Shown here: positions 16,754-25,725 of the stretch, piece after piece | Layout: each line of letters opens with the position of its first letter | How positions within the stretch are numbered: position 1 is the first letter of the stretch | Assembly (NCBI RefSeq): GCF_035645195.1 | Contig: NZ_DASQNA010000045.1 | Span: 1-64,000, forward strand | DNA length: 64,000 bases | Direction: 5' to 3' | Source: Paenibacillus sp. | GTDB lineage: Bacteria; Bacillota; Bacilli; Paenibacillales; YIM-B00363 | The notes under the pieces: generated by a model | Database searches by the model: none | What the model was told of the DNA's origin: nothing | The model's input: the letters and a program-made list of their open reading frames with translations, nothing else | Program-made: the position numbers and the translations under genes

Positions 16754-19456
16754 ATGATGATGGCAAATCAGGATCAGGAGCCGATGATCAAGCTGCAGCC
16801 GGGCGGAGTGGCGCCGGTGCTCAGCTACAACGTACCGGAGCCGACGTCCTACAGCGGTCGGAATTTTATCGACTTGCAGCTGCACGACGGGTACTTCCTG
16901 CCGACGAAGCCGTCGGAGTCGAACGCGCGCTCGGCGTCCGACGGAGCGCAGCGGATGCAGGCAGCACCGAAGGAGCCGTCGCCGGCGGAGCTGCTGCTCG
17001 AGAAGCAGCAGTCCGGGGAGCGGATGACGACGCGTTTTCAAAAATTGACCCCCGAAGAGGTGGAGCAAAAAGCTCGCGAAGGCCTCAAGCTGAACATCGT
17101 GAAAACGATGACCGGCGCATTGTCCTACAATTTCGTCGAAGCCGATCCGGTCGTCGAAAAGCCGCTGAGCGCCGGTCCCGCTGTTGCGGACGACTCTATC
17201 CAGATGTCCGCCATGCGCGCGATCCGTCAAGAGGAGGACGGGGGCGTCGTCAGCCACATGCTGCCGAGAGACCGCGATCCCATTCCGTGGGAGCCCGAAC
17301 CGGAGCCCGCACCGCCTGTGCTGTCGGTCAGCATTCATACCCCTGCTTCGAACGCTGTCGTTTCCGGCCCTTACACGGGCGCGACGGTCGAAATTCGCGG
17401 GAACGCGTCGGTGAAATCCGGATACGGCAAAGTCGGTAAAGTGCAGGTGCAAATCGGAACCGGCGGAGCGTACCAAGACGCCGCGCTGTCGGCGGACGGC
17501 AGCTGGTCGTTCCAAACCGTACTGCGAACGCCGGGACCGATTCACATCACCGCCAGAGCGACGCACGCAACGGAGCCGGTCTCCGCATCGGCTCGCATCG
17601 CGGTGACGGTCAGCTTGGCTCCGCAGCCCGACACGACGGTGCCGACCGTCCGCATTACGTCGCCTTCGGCAGGCGCGCTGCTGAACACGAGAGGCGGCCC
17701 GGCCGCTCAGCTGAACGTGGAGGGCACCGCTTCCGACGACCGCGGCGTCGCGAGAGTCGAAGTGATCGTCGACCAGGGCGCCGCCCAGCTCGCCGAAAGC
17801 TTGAACGGCTTCGCGAACTGGAAAAGAACGGTTTCGCTCGGAGCGGGCAGCCATACGATTCTCGTCAAAGCGTACGATGCGGCCAACAACGTCGGCACGG
17901 CCAGCTTGACGGTGTTCGTCGACGCGGCGCCGCCGACGGTCAGCATCACGTCGCCGCTGAACAACGCCGAGGCGGCGGGCACGCATTCCCAGGGCGCTAT
18001 CATCGAGGTGCTCGGCACGGCGTCGGACGCGGGCGGCATCGATTACGTCGAGCTGTCGCTCGACATGAACCCGATCGGCATCCGCGCAGCGGAGAAAGCG
18101 CCGGGGGATTGGTCGCAGTGGAAGGGCGTCCTGACCGTTCACGAAACCGGCAAGCATACGATCACCGCGAGGGCGTACGACCGCTCCAACAACATGACGG
18201 AAACGACGATCGCCGTTAACGTCACCGTGCTGCCGGAAGTGAACTCCCGCTTGAAGCGACTCATTTTAGTAGAATCGTACCGGATGTCCTCTTACCTTGC
18301 GAACTATGGCGCCGGACGGACGATCAAAACGTTCTCGCTGCTGCCCGGCGAAAAGAGCAAAATCAGCATCCGCTCCTACCGGGAGAACGAAACGACGGCG
18401 AAAAGCGCCGCGACGATTCTCGATTCCGTGACGGACGATATCGCCGAAGAGTTCGAGAACTCGATCGCGAAGGAGCAAGCCGATCAGAAGAGCTACAAGG
18501 AAAGCAACGAGTATAAAATCGAAGGCGAAGCCGGCGTCAGCTGGGGCTGGGGCAGCGCGAAAATCAGCGCCGGCGTCAGCGGCGGCACGAACGCGGCGCG
18601 CGAGCAGTTCGCGAAGAACGTCGTCAACAATACGCAAAAGCATGTCGCCAAAGCTTCGGCGCGGCGCGACGTGCAGATCAACACGACGTACGAAGAAAAA
18701 AATACGACGACCGACGAAACGACGATCGTCCGCGAAATCGAAAACATCAACGTCAGCCGGACGCTGAACTTCGTCTTCCGCCAAATGAACCAGGAGTTCA
18801 TTACGCTGCTGCATTTGGTGGACGTCCGCATCGGGTATTTCACGATCGATACGATCAACGGCGAGGAAAAGAAGCAGTACCGCGAGGTGACGCTGCCGCA
18901 GCTCGACGCGCTGCTCGAAGAAGTGATCGTGCCGGAGAAACGGGCGGAAGTGCGCAACGCGATCCTTTACCAGCTGATGAATATTTTCGACTACCAGGAT
19001 CGCCATCATAGCTTCGTGGAAGAGGAGCCTTTCAAAGATCGCGACGGCAACGTGATCCCGCTGTCCCATTATTTGCGCGTGAAGAAGGATTACACGTCGA
19101 CGTACCGGGACGACGCCACGGGCACGACGATCGAAGTGCCGGGCATCATCTTGGCGGCGACCCGGCACATCCTGCGGACGGACGGCATCGTCGTGGAGGC
19201 GCTGCTCGGCCAAGGCGAGGCGCTCGATCACTACTCCCGCAGCTTGCAGCTGCAGGCGATTCGCGAGAAAGATCTGCGCAACGACCTGCTGGAAGCGGAA
19301 GTGCGGATGAAGCGGCTGGCGCTGAAAATTTTAGGCGAGAAAGATGCGGAAGCCGCGCAGCTGTACGCGATGCTCAATCCGCCTCCGGCCGCCGCGAAGG
19401 AAGACTCGGATCACGCCGCGCCGGCTGCGGAACAGACGCTCGCGGAAGTTCGCTAA
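16754..19456 (+). CDS. Large Ig-repeat protein of unknown function
   Basis: Not recognised as a named family. About 900 residues with no signal peptide or membrane helix. Residues 1-185 are proline-rich and contain charged segments. Three immunoglobulin-like beta domains follow (about 190-290, 298-390 and 393-492), with repeated PxVxITSP starts and a shared GTASD motif. The last 400 residues form a different domain: LLPGEKSKISIRSYRE, then a Ser/Gly/Thr-rich stretch with alternating polar and apolar residues (EGEAGVSWGWGSAKISAGVS), then a long helical region. Three ATGs in a row (16754, 16757, 16760) make the start uncertain by two codons. The small helical protein gene begins 31 bp after it, so the two probably act together. 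Confidence 0.7.
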   Translation: MMMANQDQEPMIKLQPGGVAPVLSYNVPEPTSYSGRNFIDLQLHDGYFLPTKPSESNARSASDGAQRMQAAPKEPSPAELLLEKQQSGERMTTRFQKLTPEEVEQKAREGLKLNIVKTMTGALSYNFVEADPVVEKPLSAGPAVADDSIQMSAMRAIRQEEDGGVVSHMLPRDRDPIPWEPEPEPAPPVLSVSIHTPASNAVVSGPYTGATVEIRGNASVKSGYGKVGKVQVQIGTGGAYQDAALSADGSWSFQTVLRTPGPIHITARATHATEPVSASARIAVTVSLAPQPDTTVPTVRITSPSAGALLNTRGGPAAQLNVEGTASDDRGVARVEVIVDQGAAQLAESLNGFANWKRTVSLGAGSHTILVKAYDAANNVGTASLTVFVDAAPPTVSITSPLNNAEAAGTHSQGAIIEVLGTASDAGGIDYVELSLDMNPIGIRAAEKAPGDWSQWKGVLTVHETGKHTITARAYDRSNNMTETTIAVNVTVLPEVNSRLKRLILVESYRMSSYLANYGAGRTIKTFSLLPGEKSKISIRSYRENETTAKSAATILDSVTDDIAEEFENSIAKEQADQKSYKESNEYKIEGEAGVSWGWGSAKISAGVSGGTNAAREQFAKNVVNNTQKHVAKASARRDVQINTTYEEKNTTTDETTIVREIENINVSRTLNFVFRQMNQEFITLLHLVDVRIGYFTIDTINGEEKKQYREVTLPQLDALLEEVIVPEKRAEVRNAILYQLMNIFDYQDRHHSFVEEEPFKDRDGNVIPLSHYLRVKKDYTSTYRDDATGTTIEVPGIILAATRHILRTDGIVVEALLGQGEALDHYSRSLQLQAIREKDLRNDLLEAEVRMKRLALKILGEKDAEAAQLYAMLNPPPAAAKEDSDHAAPAAEQTLAEVR

Positions 19457-19487
19457 TCCGGCGGAAGGATGAAGGGAGGCGGCGAGG

Positions 19488-20210
19488 GTGGACGCCCTGC
19501 GGCTCAAGCGAAACGACGAGAAAATTTTGAACGACAACGCCCTGGCGAAACGAATGAAAGCCGCTTACGACGAGAACAAGCTGAAGTGGGCGTTCCAAGC
19601 GGCGCTGAAGCTGCTCAAAAAAGTGTCGAATACGCCGGGAATGAAATTCTTTTATAAATACCACCAGACGCATTTCGACTATTTGGCCAGCGTGCTCACG
19701 TCGGTGGAAAAGATGGCGCCGATCGATCGGGAGATCGAACTGATGCGCGCCAACATCGATCTGTACGTGAAAAACGCGGGCGATCTGCTCGCCGCGGTCA
19801 GAGAGCTGCCCTCCGATCCGCTCGAGGGGCTGCGCAACCCTATCGCTTTGCTGCAAATCGCGGAGAATCCCCAATCCGCGCTCGCTTACGACGGATTGCT
19901 GAACGCTTACGAGCAGGCAACCGAGATGCTGCTCGAATCCGCTTTGGAATGCGCGACGCAGGGGCGGGCCATGGAGCGGGACTCGAGCGCCCAAGCGAAG
20001 CTGATATTGGATAAACTCAAAGCGATGCCCGTGAAGACGCCGGCGGACCAAGTGCTCATCGGCAGCAACAAAAAGCGGGTCGAATTCATTCAATTCGACC
20101 TCATGACGAAGGTGCAGCAGTCGCGCAGCCAGGCGGAGGACGCGGTCAAACGGCTGGAGGAGCTGCTTGCGGTGGTGCGGCAAATCGATCGGATTCATGA
20201 AGCTCGTTGA
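19488..20210 (+). CDS. Helical cytoplasmic protein of unknown function, partner of the Ig-repeat protein
   Basis: Not recognised. About 240 residues, predicted to be almost all alpha-helix, with no signal peptide and many Lys, Glu and Leu residues. The end (QSRSQAEDAVKRLEELLAVV) looks like a coiled coil. The GTG start at 19488 follows GGGAGGCGGCGAGG, a strong ribosome site. It lies 31 bp after the Ig-repeat gene and before a terminator, so the pair forms a two-gene unit. A chaperone, adaptor or structural role is possible but unsupported. Confidence 0.7.
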   Translation: MDALRLKRNDEKILNDNALAKRMKAAYDENKLKWAFQAALKLLKKVSNTPGMKFFYKYHQTHFDYLASVLTSVEKMAPIDREIELMRANIDLYVKNAGDLLAAVRELPSDPLEGLRNPIALLQIAENPQSALAYDGLLNAYEQATEMLLESALECATQGRAMERDSSAQAKLILDKLKAMPVKTPADQVLIGSNKKRVEFIQFDLMTKVQQSRSQAEDAVKRLEELLAVVRQIDRIHEAR

Positions 20211-20221
20211 ATAGGTATGGG

Positions 20222-20253
20222 AAAAGCGCCGGATGGAGTCCGGCGCTTTCTTT
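20222..20253. terminator. Intrinsic terminator between convergent genes
   Basis: AAAGCGCCGGA pairs with TCCGGCGCTTT around a five-base loop, with T-rich sequence after it. It serves the Ig-repeat unit and, from the other side, the gntR-family gene. Confidence 0.88.
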
Positions 20254-20254
20254 G

Positions 20255-20938
20255 TTATATCAAGTCGATGTTGTACCGCTTCGCCGCATATTCCCCGGTA
20301 ATATGCTCCCTCAGCACCTCTTGAATCTTTTCAATATCCCCTCCTAAAAACAAATCCAGCAGTTGCCGATGTTCGGCGTGCTGAATTTCGGTCAAATAAT
20401 CGTCGTATTTCCCTCGTTCGACAAAGTGCAATCGAATCGGATTCACGATGCCCGCCCAGATCGTATGGATATTGTCGGAATCGCACAGCTTGACCAAATG
20501 GTTATGGAACGCGATATCGTTTTCCAGGATGATTTTCTTCGCCTCTTGTTTTCCGTGCTTCAAAGCATCCTTCATCTTGTCGGTATAGCCGGCAAAAGCG
20601 GCTGCGTCCTGCTCCGTCATATTCGGCAGCCCGTGGCGTACGGCGTACAGCTCGATCGTCAGCCGAACCGGCAAGAGCACCTCCACGATTTCCTTCGCCG
20701 AATATTGCACGACGACGGTGTCTTTATACGGGCGCGTGACGACCAGGCCCTCTTGCTTCAACAAGAGAAGCGCCTCGCGAACCGAGCTTCGGCTGACGCC
20801 CATTTGTTCCGCGATGTCGAGCTCGCGCAATTTATCTCCCGGCTTGATGAGACCAGTCAAAATCGCTTGGCGAATTTCGTCGGAAATTTGTTCGCGCAAG
20901 AGGGAAGCTTTCGGTTTTTTAAAGGGATATGGCGACAT
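20255..20938 (-). CDS. GntR/FadR-family (FCD) transcriptional regulator
   Basis: DNA-binding repressor or activator, 227 residues. The N-terminal winged helix-turn-helix (about 12-75) shows LREQISDEIRQAILTG and ELDIAEQMGVSRSSVREAL. The C-terminal FCD effector domain (about 85-220) has the metal/ligand-binding features AxFHNHLVKLC and HAEHRQLLDLF. FCD proteins bind small organic acids or sugars. It is divergent from the transporter and catabolic genes that start at 21125, and the palindrome in the shared promoter region is its likely operator. A ribosome site (GGAAAGGAGC) precedes the ATG. Confidence 0.92.
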   Translation of the reverse strand: MSPYPFKKPKASLLREQISDEIRQAILTGLIKPGDKLRELDIAEQMGVSRSSVREALLLLKQEGLVVTRPYKDTVVVQYSAKEIVEVLLPVRLTIELYAVRHGLPNMTEQDAAAFAGYTDKMKDALKHGKQEAKKIILENDIAFHNHLVKLCDSDNIHTIWAGIVNPIRLHFVERGKYDDYLTEIQHAEHRQLLDLFLGGDIEKIQEVLREHITGEYAAKRYNIDLI

Positions 20939-21021
20939 GTGGGATGCTCCTTTCCTCCAAAATTTACCTAATACATCATTCTAATGCGCTGCCTGCGGTT
21001 TCAGAACAGAAAACGTAAGAA

Positions 21022-21045
21022 TGTCAGACAATCAAATGTTTGACA
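21022..21045. promoter_or_regulatory. Imperfect palindrome, likely GntR-family operator
   Basis: TGTCAGAC and GTTTGACA form an inverted repeat with an 8-bp spacer, and TCAAATGTTTGA inside it is itself a perfect palindrome. The right arm contains the -35 hexamer TTGACA of the rightward promoter, so binding would block RNA polymerase. Confidence 0.6.
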
Positions 21046-21071
21046 TGTTTTTTCGGGCTCGCGTATATAAT
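21040..21071 (+). promoter_or_regulatory. SigA-type promoter of the 21.1-28.7 kb operon
   Basis: Perfect -35 TTGACA (21040-21045) with TATATAAT (21064-21071) after an 18-bp spacer (measured to TATATA). It lies about 55 bp before the TTG start of the binding-protein gene. A cre-like AAGCGCTT core lies immediately downstream. Confidence 0.65.
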
Positions 21072-21085
21072 CAGTCGTGTGAGCG

Positions 21086-21099
21086 TGAAAGCGCTTAAC
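21086..21099 (+). promoter_or_regulatory. cre-like site, one mismatch
   Basis: TGAAAGCGCTTAAC has the palindromic AAGCGCTT core and matches TGNAANCGNWNNCW except at position 13 (A, not C). It lies just after the -10 box, a usual place for catabolite repression. Confidence 0.4.
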
Positions 21100-21124
21100 T
21101 GAATAAAGATTGGGGAGAGGTACC

Positions 21125-22477
21125 TTGTCCAAGCGATTGACTGTTGCGTTGGTCTTCTTGCTTGCGCTTTTGACGGCTTGCAGCAGCGGAAACAGCGGAG
21201 TCAACAGCCCGAGTCCCGACACAGGTCAACCGTCCGCCACAGATCAACCGGCGAAGCCTGCCGAAGGCGCCGGCAACGAAGTCGTAGAGATAAGAACGGC
21301 ATGGTTCGGCAGCGTCGCCCGTCATGAATTGTTTAATAAACTGCTCGATATGTTCGAAGCGGAGCATCCGAACATCAAGGTGGTCCGCGAATACAGCGAC
21401 TGGAACGGGTATTGGGATAAACTGAACACCCAAGCCGCGGGCGGCAACGCGCCCGACGTCATCCAATTCACGCCGCTGCATATCGCGGAGTATGCGGGAC
21501 GGGATGTGCCGCTGAACCTCGAGGAATACGTGAAATCCGGAAAAATCGATTTATCCGACTGGGATCCGAAGGTGGTGGAAAGCGGGAAGTATCGAGGCAA
21601 TCTGTATATGGTCAGCATCGGGATGTCTTCGCCGGCCATGTTCGCCAACGTCGACCTTCTGAACCGCGCCGGGATCGCCATGCCGGAAACCGACTTGAGT
21701 TACAGCGAGTTTGCGAGCTTCGTGAAAGAAGGGCAGAGCAAGCTGGGGGACGGAGCTTGGATGCTGTTCGATTCAGGCGGAAACTTCGACCACTTTGTGA
21801 TCTATCTGCTGCAAAAAGGGAAGAAAATCACGTCAGATGACGGGACGAAGCTTGGTTTCGACCAAAAGGACGTAGAGGAATGGCTTAGCTGGTGGGACGA
21901 TATGCGCGAGGCCGGAGCGGTTCCGCCGGCCGAAGTCATGGCTGAGCACGGCAGCAAGCCTTGGGAGGATTCGCTGTTGGTGCATCAGAAAGTAGCGATC
22001 CATGCGACGAACGGAAACCAATTGAAAATTTTCCAACGGTACATGGAGGATCGGGTCGACATTTTGAGACTTCCGACGATGCCGGGCGGCGCCAGCAAAT
22101 ACGGGGAAGTGTTTACAGGCGTGTTCCTCGCCATCTCCAAAAATTCCAAGCATCCCGAGGAAGCCGCGAAGCTGATTAACTTCTGGGCGAACCATATCGA
22201 AGCCAACAAGTTGTACAATTTCGAGCACGGCATTATCGGATCGAACAAAGTGAACGACGCGCTCAAGGAGCAGCTGACCGAGGAAGACAAAAAGGTGATC
22301 GCCCACGCGAACGCCGTTCTCGAAACGGCGCCGGCGACGACGGAAAGACCGAAAGGATACTCGGCCATCTCGAGCGCCTTCACGAAAACGAACGAACAGG
22401 TGCAGTTCAAGCAGGGTACCGTCGAGCAAGCGGCGGCTGCGTTCATCGGCGAAGCGCAGAAGCTGTTGACTCGGTAA
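21125..22477 (+). CDS. ABC transporter substrate-binding lipoprotein (UgpB-like)
   Basis: Extracellular binding lipoprotein of about 450 residues. Signal peptide with lipobox LLTACSS, then a Ser/Gly/Pro linker and a family-1 solute-binding fold (GNAPDVIQFTPLHIAEYAG, later FLAISKNSKHPEEAAKLINFW, typical of sugar-binding proteins). The TTG at 21125 follows GGGGAGAGG. It heads the operon, with two permease genes next, then catabolic genes. The substrate is unknown. Confidence 0.92.
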   Translation: MSKRLTVALVFLLALLTACSSGNSGVNSPSPDTGQPSATDQPAKPAEGAGNEVVEIRTAWFGSVARHELFNKLLDMFEAEHPNIKVVREYSDWNGYWDKLNTQAAGGNAPDVIQFTPLHIAEYAGRDVPLNLEEYVKSGKIDLSDWDPKVVESGKYRGNLYMVSIGMSSPAMFANVDLLNRAGIAMPETDLSYSEFASFVKEGQSKLGDGAWMLFDSGGNFDHFVIYLLQKGKKITSDDGTKLGFDQKDVEEWLSWWDDMREAGAVPPAEVMAEHGSKPWEDSLLVHQKVAIHATNGNQLKIFQRYMEDRVDILRLPTMPGGASKYGEVFTGVFLAISKNSKHPEEAAKLINFWANHIEANKLYNFEHGIIGSNKVNDALKEQLTEEDKKVIAHANAVLETAPATTERPKGYSAISSAFTKTNEQVQFKQGTVEQAAAAFIGEAQKLLTR

Positions 22478-22549
22478 CCGGACGTCAATTCGGGGCAGGG
22501 CGACCGGGCTTCGAGCGGCTTCCCTGCCTATTCCAAGAGGTGATTTCGC

Positions 22550-23482
22550 ATGCAGCCGGCTTTGCCTGGTTCCGTTCGGACGTCTATCGGCTCGAGGGTG
22601 AAAGACAGCATCCGAAGAAACCTGCCGGGTTACGTTTTCTTAACGCCTTGGCTCATCGGCATTTTGGCGTTCAGCGCGGTTCCGATGTTCACTTCATTAT
22701 ACCTTTCGTTTACGAACTACGATCTGTTCCGGGCGCCCGAGTGGATCGGATTGCAAAACTACGCTCAAGTGTTTACGGACGACAGCCGGTATCTCAAGTC
22801 GCTGAAGGTTACGTTCCTGTACGTGTTCCTGGGAGTGCCCTTAAAGCTGGTGTTCGCTCTGTTCATTGCGACGCTGCTGAACAAAGGCATCCGGGGATTG
22901 CCGTTCATCCGGGCCGTCTATTATATTCCGTCGCTGCTCGGCGGCAGCGTGGCGATCGCCATCTTGTGGCGCCAGGTGTTCGGCATGGACGGCATTTTGA
23001 ACGCATTCTTGTCGATCTTCGGCATTCAAGGCACGAGCTGGGTCTCTAATCCCAACTATGCCGTGTACACCTTAATCGCGCTGTTGATTTGGCAGTTCGG
23101 TTCGCCGATGATCATCTTTCTCGCGGGGCTCAAGCAAATCCCGAGCGAGCTGTACGAATCCGCGTCCATCGACGGCGCCGGGAAAACGGCGACCTTTTTC
23201 AAAATTACCCTGCCGCTTTTGACTCCTATAATTTTGTTCAATCTGGTCATGCAGATGATCTCGGCCTTCCAAGCGTTCACTCCCGCCTATATCATCGGGG
23301 GGCAGAATGGCGGGGCGTTAGACTCTCTTCTCTTCTACACGCTGTATCTCTACACCAAGGCATTCAGTCACTTCCAAATGGGGTACGCGTCGGCGATGGC
23401 GTGGATTTTACTGGTCGTGATCTCGCTGTTTACCGCCATCGTGTTTCTCTCCTCGAAAAAATGGGTCCATTATTCCGACTGA
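22550..23482 (+). CDS. CUT1 ABC transporter permease (UgpA/MalF-like)
   Basis: Permease subunit of 310 residues with six membrane segments; LPGYVFLTPWLIGILAFSAV is the first. The EAA loop reads LYESASIDGAGKTATFFKITLP. AGAGGTGATTT precedes the ATG. It follows the binding protein by about 72 bp. A cytoplasmic ATPase from elsewhere must energise it. Confidence 0.93.
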   Translation: MQPALPGSVRTSIGSRVKDSIRRNLPGYVFLTPWLIGILAFSAVPMFTSLYLSFTNYDLFRAPEWIGLQNYAQVFTDDSRYLKSLKVTFLYVFLGVPLKLVFALFIATLLNKGIRGLPFIRAVYYIPSLLGGSVAIAILWRQVFGMDGILNAFLSIFGIQGTSWVSNPNYAVYTLIALLIWQFGSPMIIFLAGLKQIPSELYESASIDGAGKTATFFKITLPLLTPIILFNLVMQMISAFQAFTPAYIIGGQNGGALDSLLFYTLYLYTKAFSHFQMGYASAMAWILLVVISLFTAIVFLSSKKWVHYSD

Positions 23483-23498
23483 GGGGAGGCGTGTTGAC

Positions 23499-24344
23499 AT
23501 GCCATTAAATCAGCAAACCGTTTCCCGCTACGTTACGATCCTGTTGATCGCCTTCGTCGGCATTCTGATGATGTATCCATTGCTGTGGATGATCAGCAGT
23601 TCGTTCAAGCCGGAGGAGATTATTTTCAAGGATAAAAGCTTATGGCCGGCCGTCTTCACGCTCGAGAACTATGTGAACGGTTGGAGGGGGTACGGCGGAC
23701 TGTCCTTCAGTACGTTTTATGCAAATTCCTTCCTTGTCGTACTGTTCGTCATCTTGGGCAATTTGATCACCTGTTCCATGGCCGCCTATGCGTTCGCCAG
23801 ATTGAAGTTTGCGCTGCGCAAGCTGTACTTCGCGGTGATGCTCGTCACGATCATGCTGCCGTACCATGTCGTCTTAATTCCTCAATATACGTTGTTCTTC
23901 AAACTGGGCTGGGTGGATACGTTCCTGCCGTTGATCGTCCCTAAGTTTTTGGCGACGGACGCGTTCTTCATCTTTCTCATGGTCCAATTTATCCGCGGCA
24001 TCCCGCACGAGCTGGATCAAGCGGCGACCGTGGACGGTTGCAGCGTATACCAAATCTATTGGCGCATCGTTCTTCCGCTGGCTGTCCCGGCTTTGGTGAC
24101 GACGACCATATTCACGTTTATTTGGACTTGGAACGACTTTCTGAGCCAGTTGATTTACATCAGCAATCCGAAATTGTTTACGATATCGCTCGCCTTGCGC
24201 GGATTCGCCGACGCGACGGCCAACTCTTCTTACGGTCAGCTGTTCGCCATGGCCACGGTGTCGCTGCTGCCTATTTTTCTCGTATTCGTCGCTTCGCAGC
24301 GGCTGTTGGTGGAAGGGATCTCGACTTCGGGTCTGAAAGGCTGA
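23499..24344 (+). CDS. CUT1 ABC transporter permease (UgpE/MalG-like)
   Basis: Second permease, 281 residues, six membrane segments. EAA loop: ELDQAATVDGCSVYQIYWRIVLP, a near-canonical LDEAAxxDGxxxxxxF form. RLLVEGISTSGLKG at the C-terminus is the usual MalG-like ending. It starts 17 bp after the first permease, with GGGGAGGCG upstream. Confidence 0.93.
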   Translation: MPLNQQTVSRYVTILLIAFVGILMMYPLLWMISSSFKPEEIIFKDKSLWPAVFTLENYVNGWRGYGGLSFSTFYANSFLVVLFVILGNLITCSMAAYAFARLKFALRKLYFAVMLVTIMLPYHVVLIPQYTLFFKLGWVDTFLPLIVPKFLATDAFFIFLMVQFIRGIPHELDQAATVDGCSVYQIYWRIVLPLAVPALVTTTIFTFIWTWNDFLSQLIYISNPKLFTISLALRGFADATANSSYGQLFAMATVSLLPIFLVFVASQRLLVEGISTSGLKG

Positions 24345-24400
24345 CGATTGCGGATCCATGTTTCTTCAATATTTAATACCACGAGACGGGAGTGTGTGCT

Positions 24401-25240
24401 ATGGAAAGAATCGGTTTGATCGGTCTAGGCAACATCGGGTCTTATTACACCAAGCAGCTGTTGGGCGCCGGGTATCCGTTAACGGTGTTGGACTTGGATC
24501 AAGAGAAGGTGAGCGCCGCGGTCGCGCAAGGGGCTCAGGCGGCGTCGACCCCGGCGGAATTGACCGATCGCTCGGACGTCATCATTTTGTCGCTGCCCGG
24601 CAGTCCGGCCGTGGAGAAAGTGATGGACGGCGAGGAGGGGATTTTGAGCCGATTGAAAGCCGGCCAAACGATCATCGATACCGGAACGACGAGACCGAGC
24701 ACGGACATCAAGTACGAGAAGCTTTGCGCGGCGAAAGGCGTCGGCTTCCTGGACGCGCCGATTACTTGGCGGAAAGCCGGATTAACGATCATGGTCGGCG
24801 GCGATGCCGAGGTGTACGCACGCTGTAAAGCGGTCATCGATTGCATCAGTTATAAAAACAGGCACGTCGGGGACATCGGGCAAGGCCAAGTGCTGAAGCT
24901 CATTAATCAAGCGATTCTCGCGAACCAGCTTGCGGTTTATGCCGAGGCGGTCGAAATGGCGAAATTGGTGAACGTCGACATCCGCCTGCTTCAGGATTTT
25001 CTGGATTTCCAAGTGCCGGAGGCGCTGTATACGGACGACTACCAGGGAGGCGGGCATCTGGCGCTCCACTATAAGGATTTGCTGTATTTGCTCGAACTCG
25101 CTCACGAGTGCGGCGCGAATATCCCGATCAGCAGTTTGGTGCACGAAGCGTTCAAAGCGACGAAGCCGTACGGCGATCCCAATTGGAAACAGCCCGGGAT
25201 CGCGACCTATTGGAGAAGGCTGAACAACGCCATGAAGTAA
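24401..25240 (+). CDS. NAD(P)-dependent oxidoreductase, 3-hydroxyisobutyrate dehydrogenase family
   Basis: Cytoplasmic dehydrogenase of about 279 residues. The N-terminal Rossmann fold has GLIGLGNIGSYYTKQL (GxGxxG). The catalytic Lys is seen in GQGQVLKLINQA in the C-terminal helical domain. The usual substrate loop DAPVSGG is replaced by DAPITWRKAG, so the substrate may differ from known members. GTG at 24392 is in frame, but the ATG at 24401 fits CGGGAG better. It follows the transporter genes and probably oxidises or reduces an imported hydroxy acid (inference). Confidence 0.9.
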   Translation: MERIGLIGLGNIGSYYTKQLLGAGYPLTVLDLDQEKVSAAVAQGAQAASTPAELTDRSDVIILSLPGSPAVEKVMDGEEGILSRLKAGQTIIDTGTTRPSTDIKYEKLCAAKGVGFLDAPITWRKAGLTIMVGGDAEVYARCKAVIDCISYKNRHVGDIGQGQVLKLINQAILANQLAVYAEAVEMAKLVNVDIRLLQDFLDFQVPEALYTDDYQGGGHLALHYKDLLYLLELAHECGANIPISSLVHEAFKATKPYGDPNWKQPGIATYWRRLNNAMK

Positions 25241-25284
25241 TGCGGCAAATCAAATGTCCAAATTTCGAAAGGGGATAAAGCGCA

Positions 25285-25704
25285 ATGAGCAAACGATTGA
25301 ATTACGTGACGCCCGCCGACGTCGAGACGCAGGTTTTCCCGTGGGGGAAAATTCAATGGTTGTCCGAGCCGAACGTCACCGGTTCCCAGGTGATGACGAC
25401 CGGCGTCGTCGCCTTGGAGACGGGCAAGGGGCACGATCGGCATAACCATCCGGGCTGCGACGAAATTATTTACGTGATGGAAGGGACGGGGGAGCAGTTT
25501 ATCGAGCTGGCCGACGGCACGACCGATCGTAGAGAAGTGAAAGCCGGCGACTTGATCTTCATCCCCGCGGACTTGTTCCACGGCACGTTGAATACCGGGG
25601 CATCCGAGATGCGTCTGCTTGTCGTGTATCAGACGGCCGGCCCGGAAGCGTTCCTCCGAACGCTTCCCGATTGCACCATCATTCCGGCGGCGAACGCGCC
25701 GTAG
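25285..25704 (+). CDS. Cupin-domain protein
   Basis: Small cytoplasmic beta-barrel protein of 139 residues. The first cupin motif is HNHPGCDEIIYVMEGTGEQF, with two His and a Glu as metal ligands. The second motif is GDLIFIPADLFHGTLNTG, giving a fourth His. These features fit a metal-dependent isomerase, epimerase or dioxygenase of a sugar acid, but many cupins have this look. AAAGGGG precedes the ATG. It lies between a dehydrogenase and a TIM-barrel isomerase gene. Confidence 0.88.
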   Translation: MSKRLNYVTPADVETQVFPWGKIQWLSEPNVTGSQVMTTGVVALETGKGHDRHNHPGCDEIIYVMEGTGEQFIELADGTTDRREVKAGDLIFIPADLFHGTLNTGASEMRLLVVYQTAGPEAFLRTLPDCTIIPAANAP

Positions 25705-25725
25705 GGAAGGAGAGGAGAGCTCCCG

